Source of the DNA: Ustilago trichophora
Lineage: Eukaryota; Basidiomycota; Ustilaginomycetes; Ustilaginales; Ustilaginaceae
Reading direction: 5' to 3'
DNA: 64,000 nucleotides
NCBI GenBank assembly: GCA_900323505.1
Contig: OOIN01000029.1
Span: 372,001-436,000 of the forward strand
The notes under the pieces are model-generated. The model was not told where the DNA came from. It ran no database searches and saw only the letters and a program-made list of their open reading frames with translations. Each line of letters starts with the position of its first letter. The first letter of the stretch is position 1. Positions 49,015 to 60,414 of the stretch are shown in pieces. A program made the translations under genes and the position numbers.

Positions 49015-51272
49015 ATGGCGGATGTAGGCCAGCCGGCAGAGTGGCTGGCAAAGCTCTGCAATGGAACGACCGCTGCTACTCCTCAAAACACCGAAGAATT
49101 CATACAAGCAGGTCTCTTGCTGCCTTCATACTGTATGCACGATGTAAGTCTCGCATCATCCCAATGAGAGAGAGTGCAGAGCTCGGGCAAAAAGAACTCC
49201 ACGCTAAGGTCACATCTTCCGCACACGCCCAGGCATTCTCCAACAACATTGCCATCGTCGCTGCTACTCTATACTGCTGGGAATACATCATGTACGTTTC
49301 ATACCGCTGTATTGACAGGCGTTCGGAACGAAGGGTTGACACTGACGCTTTTGTCTTACTGGATCGGTTTGGGCATTTCTGTCTCGATGCGTGGCGATGC
49401 GCTAACACCAACAGGACCGTCCCGTCTGAAATAAGGATCTATTTCACCATCCCGTGGCGTGCACCTCACCTGATCCTCTTTGTGCTGATGCGTTACACAA
49501 CCGCGATTGCTATCGCCATCGGGCTCTACTCAACATGGCATCGTCAGAACGGCCACTGCATCGCCTATTGCGAAGTAGCTACACTCCTCGTCCAGCTCTC
49601 TGTCTCGTCGGTGCTCGGCTGGCGCACCATTGCCATCTGGCAGAAAGATGCTCGGATCATCGTCATTATCTTTCTCCTCCTCAGTACGCTCATGGTCTTT
49701 TCATCCCTCCTGGTGCTCAGCATGAAAGCACAGAGGCTACCCAATGGAGTTTGTGTCCTCGTCCAAGACGGCAACTATGACTTCTTCCCTCTGGCATGGT
49801 TCTACGCCGGCACTGTACTGTACGACTCGATCGTCATCGTACTGAGCACCTACCGCCTTTGGCAGCACCACAACGATGTAGGCGTGTTCCCCGGCGCCAA
49901 TCTAGACGACACGAGTAAAGGCGACATCACTTGGGCAGAATGGATTCATTCTCAGTGGAACAGCATCACCCCGCTTCTCTTCCGCATGACGTCCAACGGC
50001 GTTCTGTACTTGGCTTTCTCGACCGTCTTCAATGTGGTCTGCTTCATCATTGGCCACTGGAGCGAGGATCGTGCCCAGGATCTCATGGTGCTGTATTCGT
50101 CGGTCATGTGGGTGGTTTGTCAGCATCTTGTTCTGCTGGAAATCAAGGCAACGTGGGGAGATCGTCTCGCCAACGATGGGCTCAAGGACGCGGCTAACGA
50201 CGAAACCGATCGCTTGATCTCTCAGATTCTGCAGGCGTCATGGTCGTTCAAACCACCGCCACCCAACACGAAGGGTCCAGACACGACGGCAGAAACCAAA
50301 GATCCAGAGATCGTACTAAGCTTGTCGATGGACAGCTGTCTCAGAGCTGCACCCAAATCGTGCTGTGGAGGCGGATGCAGCAGTGGCCGTGAATCTCGGC
50401 GCTCGCAAACACTCGGGGTAAGCGATACGAGACGGCCTTCTCTCAAGAATCTCAACGAAGCATTTGGCGAATCGAGCGTTCAGCAGCTGCACGATTTCCG
50501 ACCCTCAGTTCCAGGTGAGAGCTTTGACGGGTTCGGTGCGAGATCAGTCGCCAACTCTGATCGGGCAGAGACAGCGGACACCAATACATCCACCAGCGTC
50601 TTGATATCCCGCCACAATGACGTCTATGCCGAAGACAAGAGAGGCGCAGGGGGCATACGTCAACGCCTTGGAGCGCTCTGCAATCCTCATAGCTCGAACA
50701 AGATCCTTGCCAATCTCACAAAGTCTTCTCGTGGCGATGCAACTACCGACACATGCTTACCTACAGTCGAAATCGATCACCCTTTAAAGGACGCCCCCAC
50801 AGCAACCCTCCAGCAACCCAGTCACCGAGATTCAACATCCTCACGTTTCCGAAGAATCTCTCAAGCACTGGAAAGAGTACCTCGTATGTCGACCAACCTC
50901 GCAACCCCTACACCTGCCACCTCTCCTCTACCACCAGCCACCCCAGCTGCAGACGCATGCCCGTGTTGTTGCAGCTGCGAAGAACGTTCTCCCAACCCAG
51001 CCGATGCAGCATTAACGATGGCAACAACAGTAGGGAGAAAAGAAGACCCAAAGCAGCGGATCCGTAAATCCGCAAGTGCAGGAGACATCATCTCGACGTT
51101 GGAAGTCGCAGATATGCTCGCAAACATGTCGGACGACGCAAAGACTCAAGCCCTCGCTCTGGCCGGCATGGAAGGTGTTGGCGGCGGCGACCCCGTGCAG
51201 GTGGGCCCTTCGTTCAGTCCTACTAGGTCAGAATCTAAGAGACCGACCTGGATCATTCATCCGCCTCTGTAA
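49015..51272 (+). CDS. Multi-span membrane protein of unknown function, three exons
   Basis: Exon 1 49015-49143 (MADVGQPAEW...YCMHD), intron 65 nt (GTAAGT...CTAAG), exon 2 49209-49291, intron 123 nt (GTACGT...CAACAG), exon 3 49415-51272; 689 residues. The frame also reads through the introns, so a single-exon call of 743 codons is possible but loses family-like continuity. The spliced product gives AIVAATLYCWEYIMTVPSEI and RIYFTIPWRAPHLILFVLM, a pattern common in basidiomycete multi-span proteins. Six or seven hydrophobic segments lie in residues 50-360, then a cytosolic tail of about 330 residues with two short Cys-rich patches (SCCGGGCSSG; CPCCCSC). Those patches could be palmitoylated or bind metal. 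Function unknown; a receptor-like sensor is one option. Acceptor of intron 1 is the least certain boundary. Confidence 0.72.
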
Positions 51273-51399
51273 ATGTGTGGTGATTCGTAATAGATTATCC
51301 TGATGGTCAAATGTAACTCTATGGTGCGAGCACTCTGAGGTGTGTCAGAATCGCACAAGTGAGCGCGACTCTGAGTGTGTTATATCAAAAACATTAAAT

Positions 51400-51406
51400 A
51401 AAAAAA
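51400..51406 (-). terminator. Pol III terminator of tRNA-Glu
   Basis: Seven consecutive T on the transcript strand, 15 nt beyond the tRNA 3' end. Confidence 0.75.
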
Positions 51407-51421
51407 GAGAGTCAAAAGAAG

Positions 51422-51519
51422 TTCCCGGCCGGGGAATCGAACCCCGATCTCAGCTGCTCAATTGACACATAATGTCAAATCTTGAAAAAGCCGTATACTG
51501 ACCGTTGTACTAACTGGGA
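51422..51519 (-). tRNA. tRNA-Glu (anticodon UUC) with a 26-nt intron
   Basis: Minus strand, 98 nt. Acceptor stem is six pairs plus an A5-C68 mismatch. D-arm GTAC/GTAT with A14, G18G19 and A21. Anticodon stem CGGCT/AGCTG. The loop holds U33, anticodon UUC (51486-51484) and A37. T-arm is CGGGG-TTCGATT-CCCCG, discriminator A73. The intron (51482-51457) follows position 37 as in all eukaryotic nuclear tRNAs. The mature tRNA is 72 nt, standard for eukaryotic tRNA-Glu. A run of seven T on the transcribed strand (51406-51400) 15 nt downstream is a Pol III terminator. Confidence 0.92.
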
Positions 51520-52509
51520 GATTGCTTACGGTTCAACGCATGAAACCAAATTATAACCTTGGCGATTGATTCATGGGTCCGAGTCGTGCGCCTCCACACT
51601 CTCGGTCTCCATCGTCTCCTCCACCACCAACACCATCGCAGAGTCCTACTAACATCTCTCTTCACTAACTCGCAGATTCTGGCGCTTCACATTTCGAAGC
51701 TTGGCGCAAATCATCATGGTCATTCTCACGCCATCCGGTTTCCTCGACATCGCCTTCTAAACGACATCCCGAGCTTGGATGTTTGTTTGAATAGCCGGTA
51801 CTGAACGCTGGTGGGCAAAACTCATTGGATTCGTTGCCACCTTTGCGTACACCAAGGCATACTTGCGATGCGGACTTTACACGAATATAGAACTGTGCTG
51901 CTTCTTCTGTTCTATCACAAGCACTAGCACAGGCAATGGCAAGATAGCGTAACGACCGGTGTATTAAAGGGAATAAGAGCGGAGCATGATAAAGCGACTA
52001 CCTCTACTAGGGTGCAACGTTAGCTAGAAAAACGGTGCATCTAGGAGGTGGAGCCCGATCTAGGCCATAATGAGACACGACGAGAGCATGGAGAGCTAAC
52101 GGAGCGAGGAAGGGGAGGGGAGAAGGAAGCGATCGAGACTTGGGAGCAAAGGGAGAAAAGGGAAGCTAGGTGGTAGACCGTGGTGTGGATTGCAAATTTC
52201 AGTCGCACGGTGCCAAACGACTGAGAATTTATGGGGAAGAAAAGAGATTGTTCAGGTGCTGCTGCTGCTAGATAGGTGAGAGAGAATGAAAGAAACGAGT
52301 GTAGTAGGCGAAAGAGAGTGCTTTGAAAAAACAGGACAATGACCAAGAAGGTTTTTCCTCTTGCCGAACAAGAAAAAGACCAAGAGTGTGGGCCGATAGC
52401 GACATCCCGTGTCGACAGAACCAACGATGCCAAAATGTAAGAGAAGAAATGCCAGATTGAGATGCAAGGAAACCGAAACGTCTAAGAGAAACCCGATGAA
52501 AGGCTAAAC

Positions 52510-54945
52510 TTAGTTGATTGGGATCGAAGTGCATCCAATGTTGACAAGACCATCCTGGACAACGTTGGTACAGCAGACTGGCGAAGCCTTGCAGATCGAC
52601 TGGAGCGAGATACCAAGAATGGGAATCTGCTGGCAGTTGAGACCAATGTCACCGGCGATCGAGTTGAAGCCAAGGAGACCAGCGAGGGTCTTTTTCTTGC
52701 CTTCGTCGTGGATCACCTGGCTACAGCATTGGGCGGAACCGACCGAGCATTGACCGTTGTTGTTGTGCTCCGAGGCCTCGCGGGGACGGGGGCGCTGACC
52801 ACGGCCATCGAGGGAAGGGGTGCGCTTGGCCATGGCCTCGTCCTCCTCAGCAGCCCATCGCTTGGCAAGGCTCTTGAGCAGGTCCTTGTTACCAACAGGA
52901 ACAGAGATACCGCTCATAGCTTGACCAAGGAAGGCGGAAGGGTCGAGACCACCGTCACGCTTGGAAGGGGTGAGGTGTTCGGCAGAACCGGTAAGGGCAT
53001 CGACGTGGTGAGTGGCATCGCCGGTGTTAGTCTTGTCCAAAGCCTGTTGCAAAGCATCAACCGCGTACTGGAGCGTCTCGTACTGCTTTACATCCATCGC
53101 TCGGCGGGCGTGCGCGCTGTTGATAATATCGGAGAGAGCGGAAAGGGTGGCTTGAGCAGGTGCTACTTGGTTGACGTTATCGGTCTCTTTGGTCTCACCT
53201 CGTCGAGTCTTTTGTCCGCTAACCACCTGCGAAAGGGCGGCTGCAACCGCCTGCACGGGGACTACCTGGTTGTCGTTGTCGACTTCACTGTCGCGCTTGC
53301 TGGCGGCCTGGCCGTTGGCGACCTGGGAGAGGGCGGCAAGAGTGGCTTCGATAGGGAGAACTTGGTTGTCGTTGTCAACAGCAAGCGAACGCTCGGCCTT
53401 CTGCGAGTTGAGGACGCTGGAGAGAGCTGCGAGGGTAGCCTGGATGGGGAGAACCTGGTTAGTGTTCTCAACAATGTTGTTTCCCTCGGCCTCCCAGTGA
53501 CGCTTGGAGCCAGCCTTCTGGAGGTTGGCGACCTGGGAGAGCAAAGCGGCGGTGGCCTGGATGGGAACAACCTGGTTAGTGTTCTCGACAACCGAGTCGA
53601 ATTCAGGGGCCTTGCGCGAGGCGATCTGGCCGTTGGTCACCTGCGAGAGGAGAGCGGCGGTGGCCTGGATGGGAACAACCTGGTTGGTGTTGTCGACAAC
53701 GTGGTTGAACTCTGGGGCTTTGCGAGAGGCGATCTGGCCGTTCTCAACCTGGGAGAGGAGAGCGGCAGTAGCCTGGATGGGGAGAACCTGGTTGGTGTTC
53801 TTGACAACGTTGGATCCCTCGTGCTCCCAGTGGCGCTTGGAAGCAGTCTGGCCGTTGGCGACGCTGGAAAGCGCAGCGAGGGTAGCCTGAATGGGGAGGA
53901 CCTGGTTGGTGTTGTCAACAACGTTGTTGCCCGAGTGCCAGTCTTCGTCCTCCTTGTCGTCATCCCAGTGGCGCTTGGCACCAGCCGACTGTAGGTTGGC
54001 GACCTGCGAGAGGAGAGCAGCGGTCAGCTGAATGGGGAGGACCTGGTTGGTGTTCTCGACAACGTTCGAGCCTTCTTCGTCCCAGTGGCGCTTACCACCA
54101 GCGGACTGGAGGTTGGCAACCTGGGAGAGAAGGGCAGCGGTAGCCTGAATGGGGAGAACCTGGTTGGTGTTCTCGACAACCGAGTCGAACTCGGGGGCGT
54201 TGCGCTTGTGGGCGGCCTGGCCGTTGGCAACGGCCGAGAGGGCAGCAAGAGTAGCCTCGATGGGGATGAACTGGGCATCGTTGTCAACGTCGACGGATCG
54301 CTCGGCCTTCTGGATGTTTGCGACCTGGGAGAGGGCGGCAAGGGTGGCCTGGATGGGGAGGACCTGGTTGGTGTTCTTGACAACGGAGTTGCCCTCCTTG
54401 ACCCAGCGCTTGCCAGCCTTCTGCGAGTTGAGCACCTGCGAGAGGAGGGCGGCGGTGGCCTGGACGGGAACGAACTGGGCGCTGTTCTTGACGTCGACAC
54501 CACGCTTGGACTTCTGGCCGTTGGCAACGGCAGAGAGAGCAGCAAGGGTTGCCTCGATGGGGATGATTTGGTTGTCGTTCTTGACAACGTTGTCACGCTT
54601 GGCGGCCTTCTGCTCGTTGAGGACCTGCGAGAGGGCGGCGATGGTGGCCTCAATGGGGAGGGTCTGCGACGAGTTGTCGACGTCGGTGGAGCGCTTGGAA
54701 GCCTTCTGCTCGTTCAGGACGGCAGAGAGAGCAGCGATGGTGCCCTGGATGGGGACAAACTGAGCGCTGTTGTCAACCTTGACGGAGCGCTCGACAGCTT
54801 GGCCGTTGGCAACCTGGGAGAGAAGGGCGCCGGTAAGTTGGACGGGAACAACCTGGTTAGAGTTGTCGACGACCGAGCCGGCAAGGACGGGGCCAGTGAA
54901 GGCAGAAACGGCTGCGACGGCAGCAAGGAACTGGAGGTACTTCAT
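52510..54945 (-). CDS. hum3: Hum3: Kex2-processed repeat protein fused to a class I hydrophobin
   Basis: Single exon, 811 residues. Signal peptide about 1-22 (MKYLQFLAAVAAVSAFTGPV). Then 17 tandem repeats of about 30-45 residues built on V-[DEK]-N-x-x-Q-[VF]-x-P-[IV]-[QE]-x-T-x-A-x-L-S-x-V, most ending in KR or RR, the Kex2 cleavage signal. The C-terminal region of about 85 residues is a hydrophobin with eight cysteines (C-x6-CC-...-C-...-C-x5-CC-...-C). This architecture was described in Ustilago maydis as Hum3. Related Rep1 repeat peptides form amyloid-like surface fibrils that make aerial hyphae hydrophobic and attach cells. Hum3 together with Rsp1 was reported to be needed for full pathogenic development. 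The hydrophobin half may coat the wall separately after cleavage. TATATAAC lies about 220 bp upstream. Confidence 0.93.
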   Translation of the reverse strand: MKYLQFLAAVAAVSAFTGPVLAGSVVDNSNQVVPVQLTGALLSQVANGQAVERSVKVDNSAQFVPIQGTIAALSAVLNEQKASKRSTDVDNSSQTLPIEATIAALSQVLNEQKAAKRDNVVKNDNQIIPIEATLAALSAVANGQKSKRGVDVKNSAQFVPVQATAALLSQVLNSQKAGKRWVKEGNSVVKNTNQVLPIQATLAALSQVANIQKAERSVDVDNDAQFIPIEATLAALSAVANGQAAHKRNAPEFDSVVENTNQVLPIQATAALLSQVANLQSAGGKRHWDEEGSNVVENTNQVLPIQLTAALLSQVANLQSAGAKRHWDDDKEDEDWHSGNNVVDNTNQVLPIQATLAALSSVANGQTASKRHWEHEGSNVVKNTNQVLPIQATAALLSQVENGQIASRKAPEFNHVVDNTNQVVPIQATAALLSQVTNGQIASRKAPEFDSVVENTNQVVPIQATAALLSQVANLQKAGSKRHWEAEGNNIVENTNQVLPIQATLAALSSVLNSQKAERSLAVDNDNQVLPIEATLAALSQVANGQAASKRDSEVDNDNQVVPVQAVAAALSQVVSGQKTRRGETKETDNVNQVAPAQATLSALSDIINSAHARRAMDVKQYETLQYAVDALQQALDKTNTGDATHHVDALTGSAEHLTPSKRDGGLDPSAFLGQAMSGISVPVGNKDLLKSLAKRWAAEEDEAMAKRTPSLDGRGQRPRPREASEHNNNGQCSVGSAQCCSQVIHDEGKKKTLAGLLGFNSIAGDIGLNCQQIPILGISLQSICKASPVCCTNVVQDGLVNIGCTSIPIN
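53085..54880. repeat. Tandem coding repeats of Hum3 (17 units)
   Basis: Units of about 84-135 bp; the commonest core on the protein level is NTNQVLPIQATxAALSxV. Neighbouring units are very similar at the DNA level, so copy-number change by unequal recombination is likely. Confidence 0.9.
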
Positions 54946-55161
54946 TGTTGTAGGAGTTGTGGGTTGGTTGTTGATTAGAGGGAAAGGGTTGGCAAAGAAT
55001 GTGTAAAGAGGTGCGTAGGATTAGGGGTTGGTATCGAGTTTTGGTAGTGAAAAAAGGGAGCAGCAAAGGAGAAAGGGGGAGCAGCAGCAGGAACGGAGCA
55101 CAAGAGGGAGGGGAAAACTAGCTTGGGGGATAAAGACTGGAAACGGGCAAGAAGGGCAACG

Positions 55162-55169
55162 TTATATAT
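55162..55169 (-). promoter_or_regulatory. Putative TATA box for hum3
   Basis: ATATATAA-type element on the minus strand about 220 bp upstream of the ATG at 54945, implying a leader of about 180 nt. Confidence 0.5.
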
Positions 55170-57773
55170 GCCAGAGGAGGGCAGAGGAGGGAAGGGACCC
55201 GACACGCGAGATGACTGGAACGGGTTGAGCTCCTGTTGTGCCGGCAAAAGACGAGTCTCGGCCTTGTGTTGGAAACAGATAGGAAAGGGTGAATCAAAAC
55301 ATGACAGGCGAGTGCGTGAGCGAGCTAGCGTGTTGACGATGCGGACGGAAACGCGGAGGAGCTTGTTTTGGATGAGGAGCATCGGCGAGAGAATGACAAC
55401 GAGTTTGAGGCGCTCGCCGCATTCGCTTAGAAGAGCCGACGTTGAATGAGGTTTCTCGCAGGCATGTTTGCGGCGAGAAGGAACCCAAAGCAAGGACGGG
55501 AGCGAGGAGGCGCGGGAAAGGTGCAAGTAGGGCAGTGGGATGGGATGCTGTCATCTTGGGAAAAACAGGACGTGCAGAAGATTCCAAGGGCAGCAGGCGG
55601 GTGCATTGCGGAAAAGGTGACAGCAGACGAGGCGGAGGGCAAGAAGAGGAGGAGGAGGAGGAGGAGGAGGAGCGGACCAAGAGGAACGCAGACATGTATC
55701 AGCCCAAGGGACAAACTGTATGCATGCACGTCAAGGGCATCAATCGGCGAGCTGCTCGAGTTGGAATGATCCATTGGGGTATGTCTCGTGAGCCAGGTCC
55801 CGAGATGGCTGGGTTCCTCTCGAGAGACTCTGCATTCTGTCCCGTGCTATTCCTGGCCTTCTGAAGAAAGCCAAGCAAACAAAGTATCGCAGCTTTCGTT
55901 CTGCAAAGAAGACGGCGTTTGATCGTGATGCCAAGTCTATTATGATCCGATCCGAGCAAACAAGAGCAACTGAGAGTCAATAAGTCATACACTTGCACTT
56001 GGGGGCTTGCGTTGTAAGCCATCCATGAGGTGCTCGAGGGCCATTGTTGGCCAACACGTGTCTGTCACACCATGCTTACGATGCATCGGACCGAAAAGAG
56101 CGAGAAAAAAGGGCCGCATCTGTCGATAGTATAATGCATGAGTAAACGTCGAGGATATGACGTCTTTCAGGCCACTCTAAGAAGACGACGCTTGGCCGTG
56201 AACTGTCAAGACAAATGCAAAGGCAAGAAAGAGTTGGCGAGCAAGAACGGGCGCAGGTCGAGGTGCAGGCCCGGGAAGCAGGATCAACATCGGTAATTAC
56301 TGATCAGCAGGGGCACGAAGCGACAGGAGAAAGGGCAGATTCCAAGCATGTCGGAAGAATTAGTTTAAGCTTTGACTGCATGTAGATTTGCACGGGGAGA
56401 GGCGCAGAGGCCGGAAGGCGTGCACGACGAAGGCTACAGATCGCAGCGCAGTAGTCAAAGATGAAGATTACGAACGATCGCTGGATGTGGACTTAGACGC
56501 ATCGGTCATATTGTGATCAAGCACAAGAGGAGAAAAAGAAAGTGTCGAATGCAGCGTTGTATGGCGCGCCACTGACTGGAACGCAGAAATGTAAATGGTG
56601 CCTGCGTAGGATATGATGCAGTCTTAGCATCGCATCAGGATGTATGATAGTGTCGGCTGAGTCGGGCTAGAGATGGACGAGGCGAGGCGGCGATCATGCC
56701 AAGCTTGACAGCTGTTGTTGTGCGGAGAGAAAGCGAGACTGCTCGCGACAAAGCAAAGCAAGGAGGACTGTTTAGGGTTACAGACGGTCCAGGTGCGTAA
56801 AGCAAGGCAAAAAAAAGAAAACCAAAGGCAGAGGCAAGGTTGAGTGACAGGAATAGGAGGTAGAAGTGTGCATGATTCGGAATGTAGTGTAGCCTCTTTT
56901 TGTTTTTTATTCTTTTTAATTTATTTTTTTGGACAGCCTGAATTTGGAACTGTATGGGTTGCTGTCACTCTCTGTGGAATGAACAAGAGACAGACACAAT
57001 GCGGGATGCGAGTTGTGGTATGCAGGCTTGATTCCTCAGAAAGGCCTTTTTCCTTTCTCCCTTTTTTTTTGAATTCAAACTGGCGCAATGTGTATGTAAC
57101 CACCACGAAGCGTGTCGCAATGGATGCTGCACGTCGAAATCCGCCGATCTGTCTCACTCGCTTGCAATTCATCACCGTACCGCATCCTCTCGTGCAAAAT
57201 CGACTGACAAGTGCGTTTGCTTCAACGCCCTATGTTCCAGCTTGACGATGCTGCAATGTGAAACGGTCGATCTTCGTAACCTGTCCGAAAATCCAACGCG
57301 TCGTCTCGCTAGTCCGAATCTTTGCTGATCAAAATGAATCTGCCTCTCCAAGGGGGGAGAGAGGGACTTGTGGATGCTCACTATCGGATCCCAAGCACTG
57401 GGCCGGCGGATATCGACAGTCGGACTTGTGAACTCTGACGTGTGATCTGCGTGGCTCGCCTCCCCCGCGCAGGAAGTCAAGCTTCGGAGGATAAAAAGCT
57501 CGCACCGAGCCCAAAGACGTTAGCGTGGTATAGGCAAACGATGCATTTGAACAATGGCTGCCTGTTATGTGCGCTTCTGCAGCTTTCAGCTGTCACTCTA
57601 CTTGTACTTGATGTGCCAGGCGTGGGGAAGCGTTTCACACTGGCTGAGCAGTGACTGTGACTGTAGGAAAGGATCAAGGCTGCTGTAGGGTTTTTCCGTG
57701 GCTTTGGGCGGTGGAGCCCGTGTCTCTTGGGCTGAATCCTGACTTTGGAATGTGGAATGCAGAACAAGCCAAC

Positions 57774-57774
<1 letters not shown>

Positions 57775-57813
<39 letters not shown>
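57775..57813. repeat. 39-bp poly(A) tract
   Basis: Uninterrupted A run, then C and six more A, in otherwise unique sequence. I see no target-site duplication that would prove a retroposed insertion. Confidence 0.9.
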
Positions 57814-57814
<1 letters not shown>

Positions 57815-59589
57815 AAAAAACTGTCACGTCAAACAAGGCGAACCCCGATGCTGTCACATCACGCGCATGTACTCATTCACCACCATCTCACCTCTCCTCT
57901 TCTGGCTTGGTAAGGCGGACCGTTCGGATGACGGATGTGACCAGTCTCACTCCTGTGGTTAAGAGTGATTGAGATGCAAGTTTGTCCCGATCTGTGTGCA
58001 GATCAGCATTATGCCAACCATGGCCCAGTCTTGACATTCTAATTTTAAAATCCAATGCAGACCGACGGATCGGGGACTTGTCTGTCTGCAGAATCGTTCC
58101 TTGAATGAGTTTCTTTCTTCCTTGATCGTCGTCGTAAGGAATGTAGGCTCTGTATCGCCATCATAGTTGCCTACAGTTGATTGGCCATCGTTGCGTCGGA
58201 GTCTGGTCCGAACAAAGAAAAAACAAAAGAAAGTAGAGAATAAGGTTCTGCTAGCTGCTGACCCTATCAACTATGTTCGACGGAAGCATCTGAGATCGTT
58301 CGGAGTTGCCGGTTCAGGGTTTCTCTTTCTTCTTGACTCTTCTGAAAATGACGGATGAACCTTTGCGCCACTTTGCTAAGAGGCGATATCATCACTTTGA
58401 AGCAGATGTTACTCAGCCCGCAGCGGTCCATTTTTTCTGTGTGAGGGAAAGCTGGCAACTACAGTACAGTCGGTGGTCGGAAGTTCTCCGAGGATACTTC
58501 TCGGTCATGTGATACATGGCAGAATGGCCTGATTGGGTGCCTCTTCGGCGCATGGTTGCCTTGATTGTTAGTCAATCAGGGAAGCACGTTCCTTTTTGAG
58601 TCCGCTTTTGACACCATCTTTTTTTGGTCGACTTTTTCCGGTCCGAATTCACACGTTGAAAAAAAATCATTCTCCCACTCATTCTTCTTCAATGCCATCC
58701 CGTGCCCCATCACATCCGCAAAGAGAACCCGATCGAAACCTGCGATTGTATTTTTCCTGGCTTCCGAAGCATCCCCAAGAGTGAGACAAACTTGGCATGC
58801 TTCGCTCTTGCCTCTGTCCTTCTGTCCATTCAGCAGGTCTCAGCCTCGTCTTGACACCTTCTTACCATCCGGTTCGGGAAGCTTCATGACACGATGCGGC
58901 GCAGAGCCACTTACAATCTACTTAATCATCGAGCCCCACGTTCCCTTGTTACAAAAGTATAAGCTCGGTCTGATGATACCATGTCTTGCTGCTATTGTGG
59001 ACCTGTACTCGGCTCGAGCATGGCGCTCATGCGCACGGGAAGTTTCAAGACACGCCGCTCGATCAAGCCTGACGAGAATCAGACCATTCTGTCGGCAATC
59101 ACCTTGCCCAATTCGGTCATTTCGAATTTATGGTCCCCTTCCGCATCAAGATGTGAATGACAAATATTGCAAGCCTCTCACAATCTCACTCCACAAATCT
59201 CTCACGCTAATAACATAGGCAGCCACATACACAACGACACAGACAAGCAAGCGAGATAAGATCGAACGGGAAGATGCAGGGAAAGTGGAATATGCGTACA
59301 TTAGTCGGATGGGGGAATCTTTTTGAGCACAGATCATCCAAGCCAGAGTGCTGAAAAAAAAGCCAGGCTTGGATGACCCTCGGAGTTCCTTTTGGTTCAC
59401 ACACAACGCCCAAGACCCACATCGTTCATTTGGAACAAAGTGGACCTGAGCGAAGCGAGGTAGGTGACATGCGGACGAACGGTGGGTCTGGAGCTAAACG
59501 ACAATGATCATGAGACAGTATCGAGATCTAAAGCAATCTAATCATCACACCGCTCCGACCTCTCAACAATTGCGGAAGAGAGGTGCTGT

Positions 59590-60372
59590 TTAACGACCAC
59601 CGAAAGCCTTCTGCATGGAGCGCTTGAGGCGGAGCGAGGCGCGGCGGTACTCGTCGGCCGAAGCGTCCTGGACCTCGAGGAGCTCGAGAGCCTTGGTGAG
59701 CTCCTGCTCGATCTGGATCTTGGCGGGGCGCTTGAGGTTGGCAGCGGGGCTCGAGATGGTCTCCTCAACCGAGTGGACGTAAGCCTCGAGGTCGTTCTTG
59801 GCATCGTGCTTGGCAGTGAAGTCCTTGTCGGCCTTGGAGAAGGTCTCGGCATCCTTGATCATCTGCTCAATCTCGTTGGACGAGAGACGGCCGACCGAGT
59901 TGGTGATGGTGATGTTAGCCTTGCGGCCAGTGATCTTCTCCTGGGCCGAAACCTTGAGGAGACCGTTGGCGTCAATCTCGAAAGTGGTGAGGAGCTCGGC
60001 CTGACCACGGGGCTGAGGGGGGATACCAGTCAGCTCGAACTCACCAAGGAGACGGTTGTCCTTGCACTGAGTTCGCTCACCCTCGTAAACGGGGAAGGTG
60101 ACCTGGGTCTGGTTGTCCTCGACAGTGGTGAAGACACGGGTCTTGTTGCAAGGGATGGGGGTGTTACGGGGAACGACAACACCGAAGACGTCACCCTGCA
60201 TGGCGACACCAAGCGAAAGAGGGGCGACATCGAGGAGGAGGAGGTCGGCGGTCTTGTCGCTGGTCTGGTTGGTGAGGACGGCGGCCTGGACGGCGGCACC
60301 GTAGGCGACAGCCTCATCGGGGTTGATCGACTTGTTGAGCTGGCGGCCACCGAAGAACTCGGAGATGAGCGA

Positions 60373-60414
<42 letters not shown>

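Larger units (their letters stand above)
51273..52509. other. Intergenic region with tRNA-Glu and a coding-like remnant
   Basis: Between the membrane protein gene and hum3. Apart from the tRNA, one short frame at about 51672-51761 has strongly coding-like composition (see findings). The hum3 3' side (52000-52500) has no supported gene. Confidence 0.5.
54946..59589. other. Long intergenic region upstream of hum3
   Basis: About 4.6 kb, the longest gene-free stretch. Many 60-140-codon frames occur on both strands, but none has a recognisable motif or convincing start; the longest (58565-59218, +) starts at TTG. It contains a GAG triplet run (about 55645-55671) and a 39-bp poly(A) tract (57775-57813). 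It may hold an extended hum3 promoter, non-coding transcription or a decayed insertion. Confidence 0.45.

Noticed and set aside
52708..54978. Long plus-strand ORFs with LGEEGGGSLDGENL-type repeats
   Set aside because: Antisense shadow of the Hum3 repeats; no start context, and the opposite strand has the recognised protein.
56000..58000. Transposon remnant in the hum3 upstream region
   Set aside because: No transposase, reverse transcriptase, long terminal repeat or inverted repeat could be seen by eye; only a poly(A) run.
58565..59218. 217-codon plus-strand ORF in the hum3-SSB gap
   Set aside because: TTG start, no motif and irregular codon use; treated as chance.
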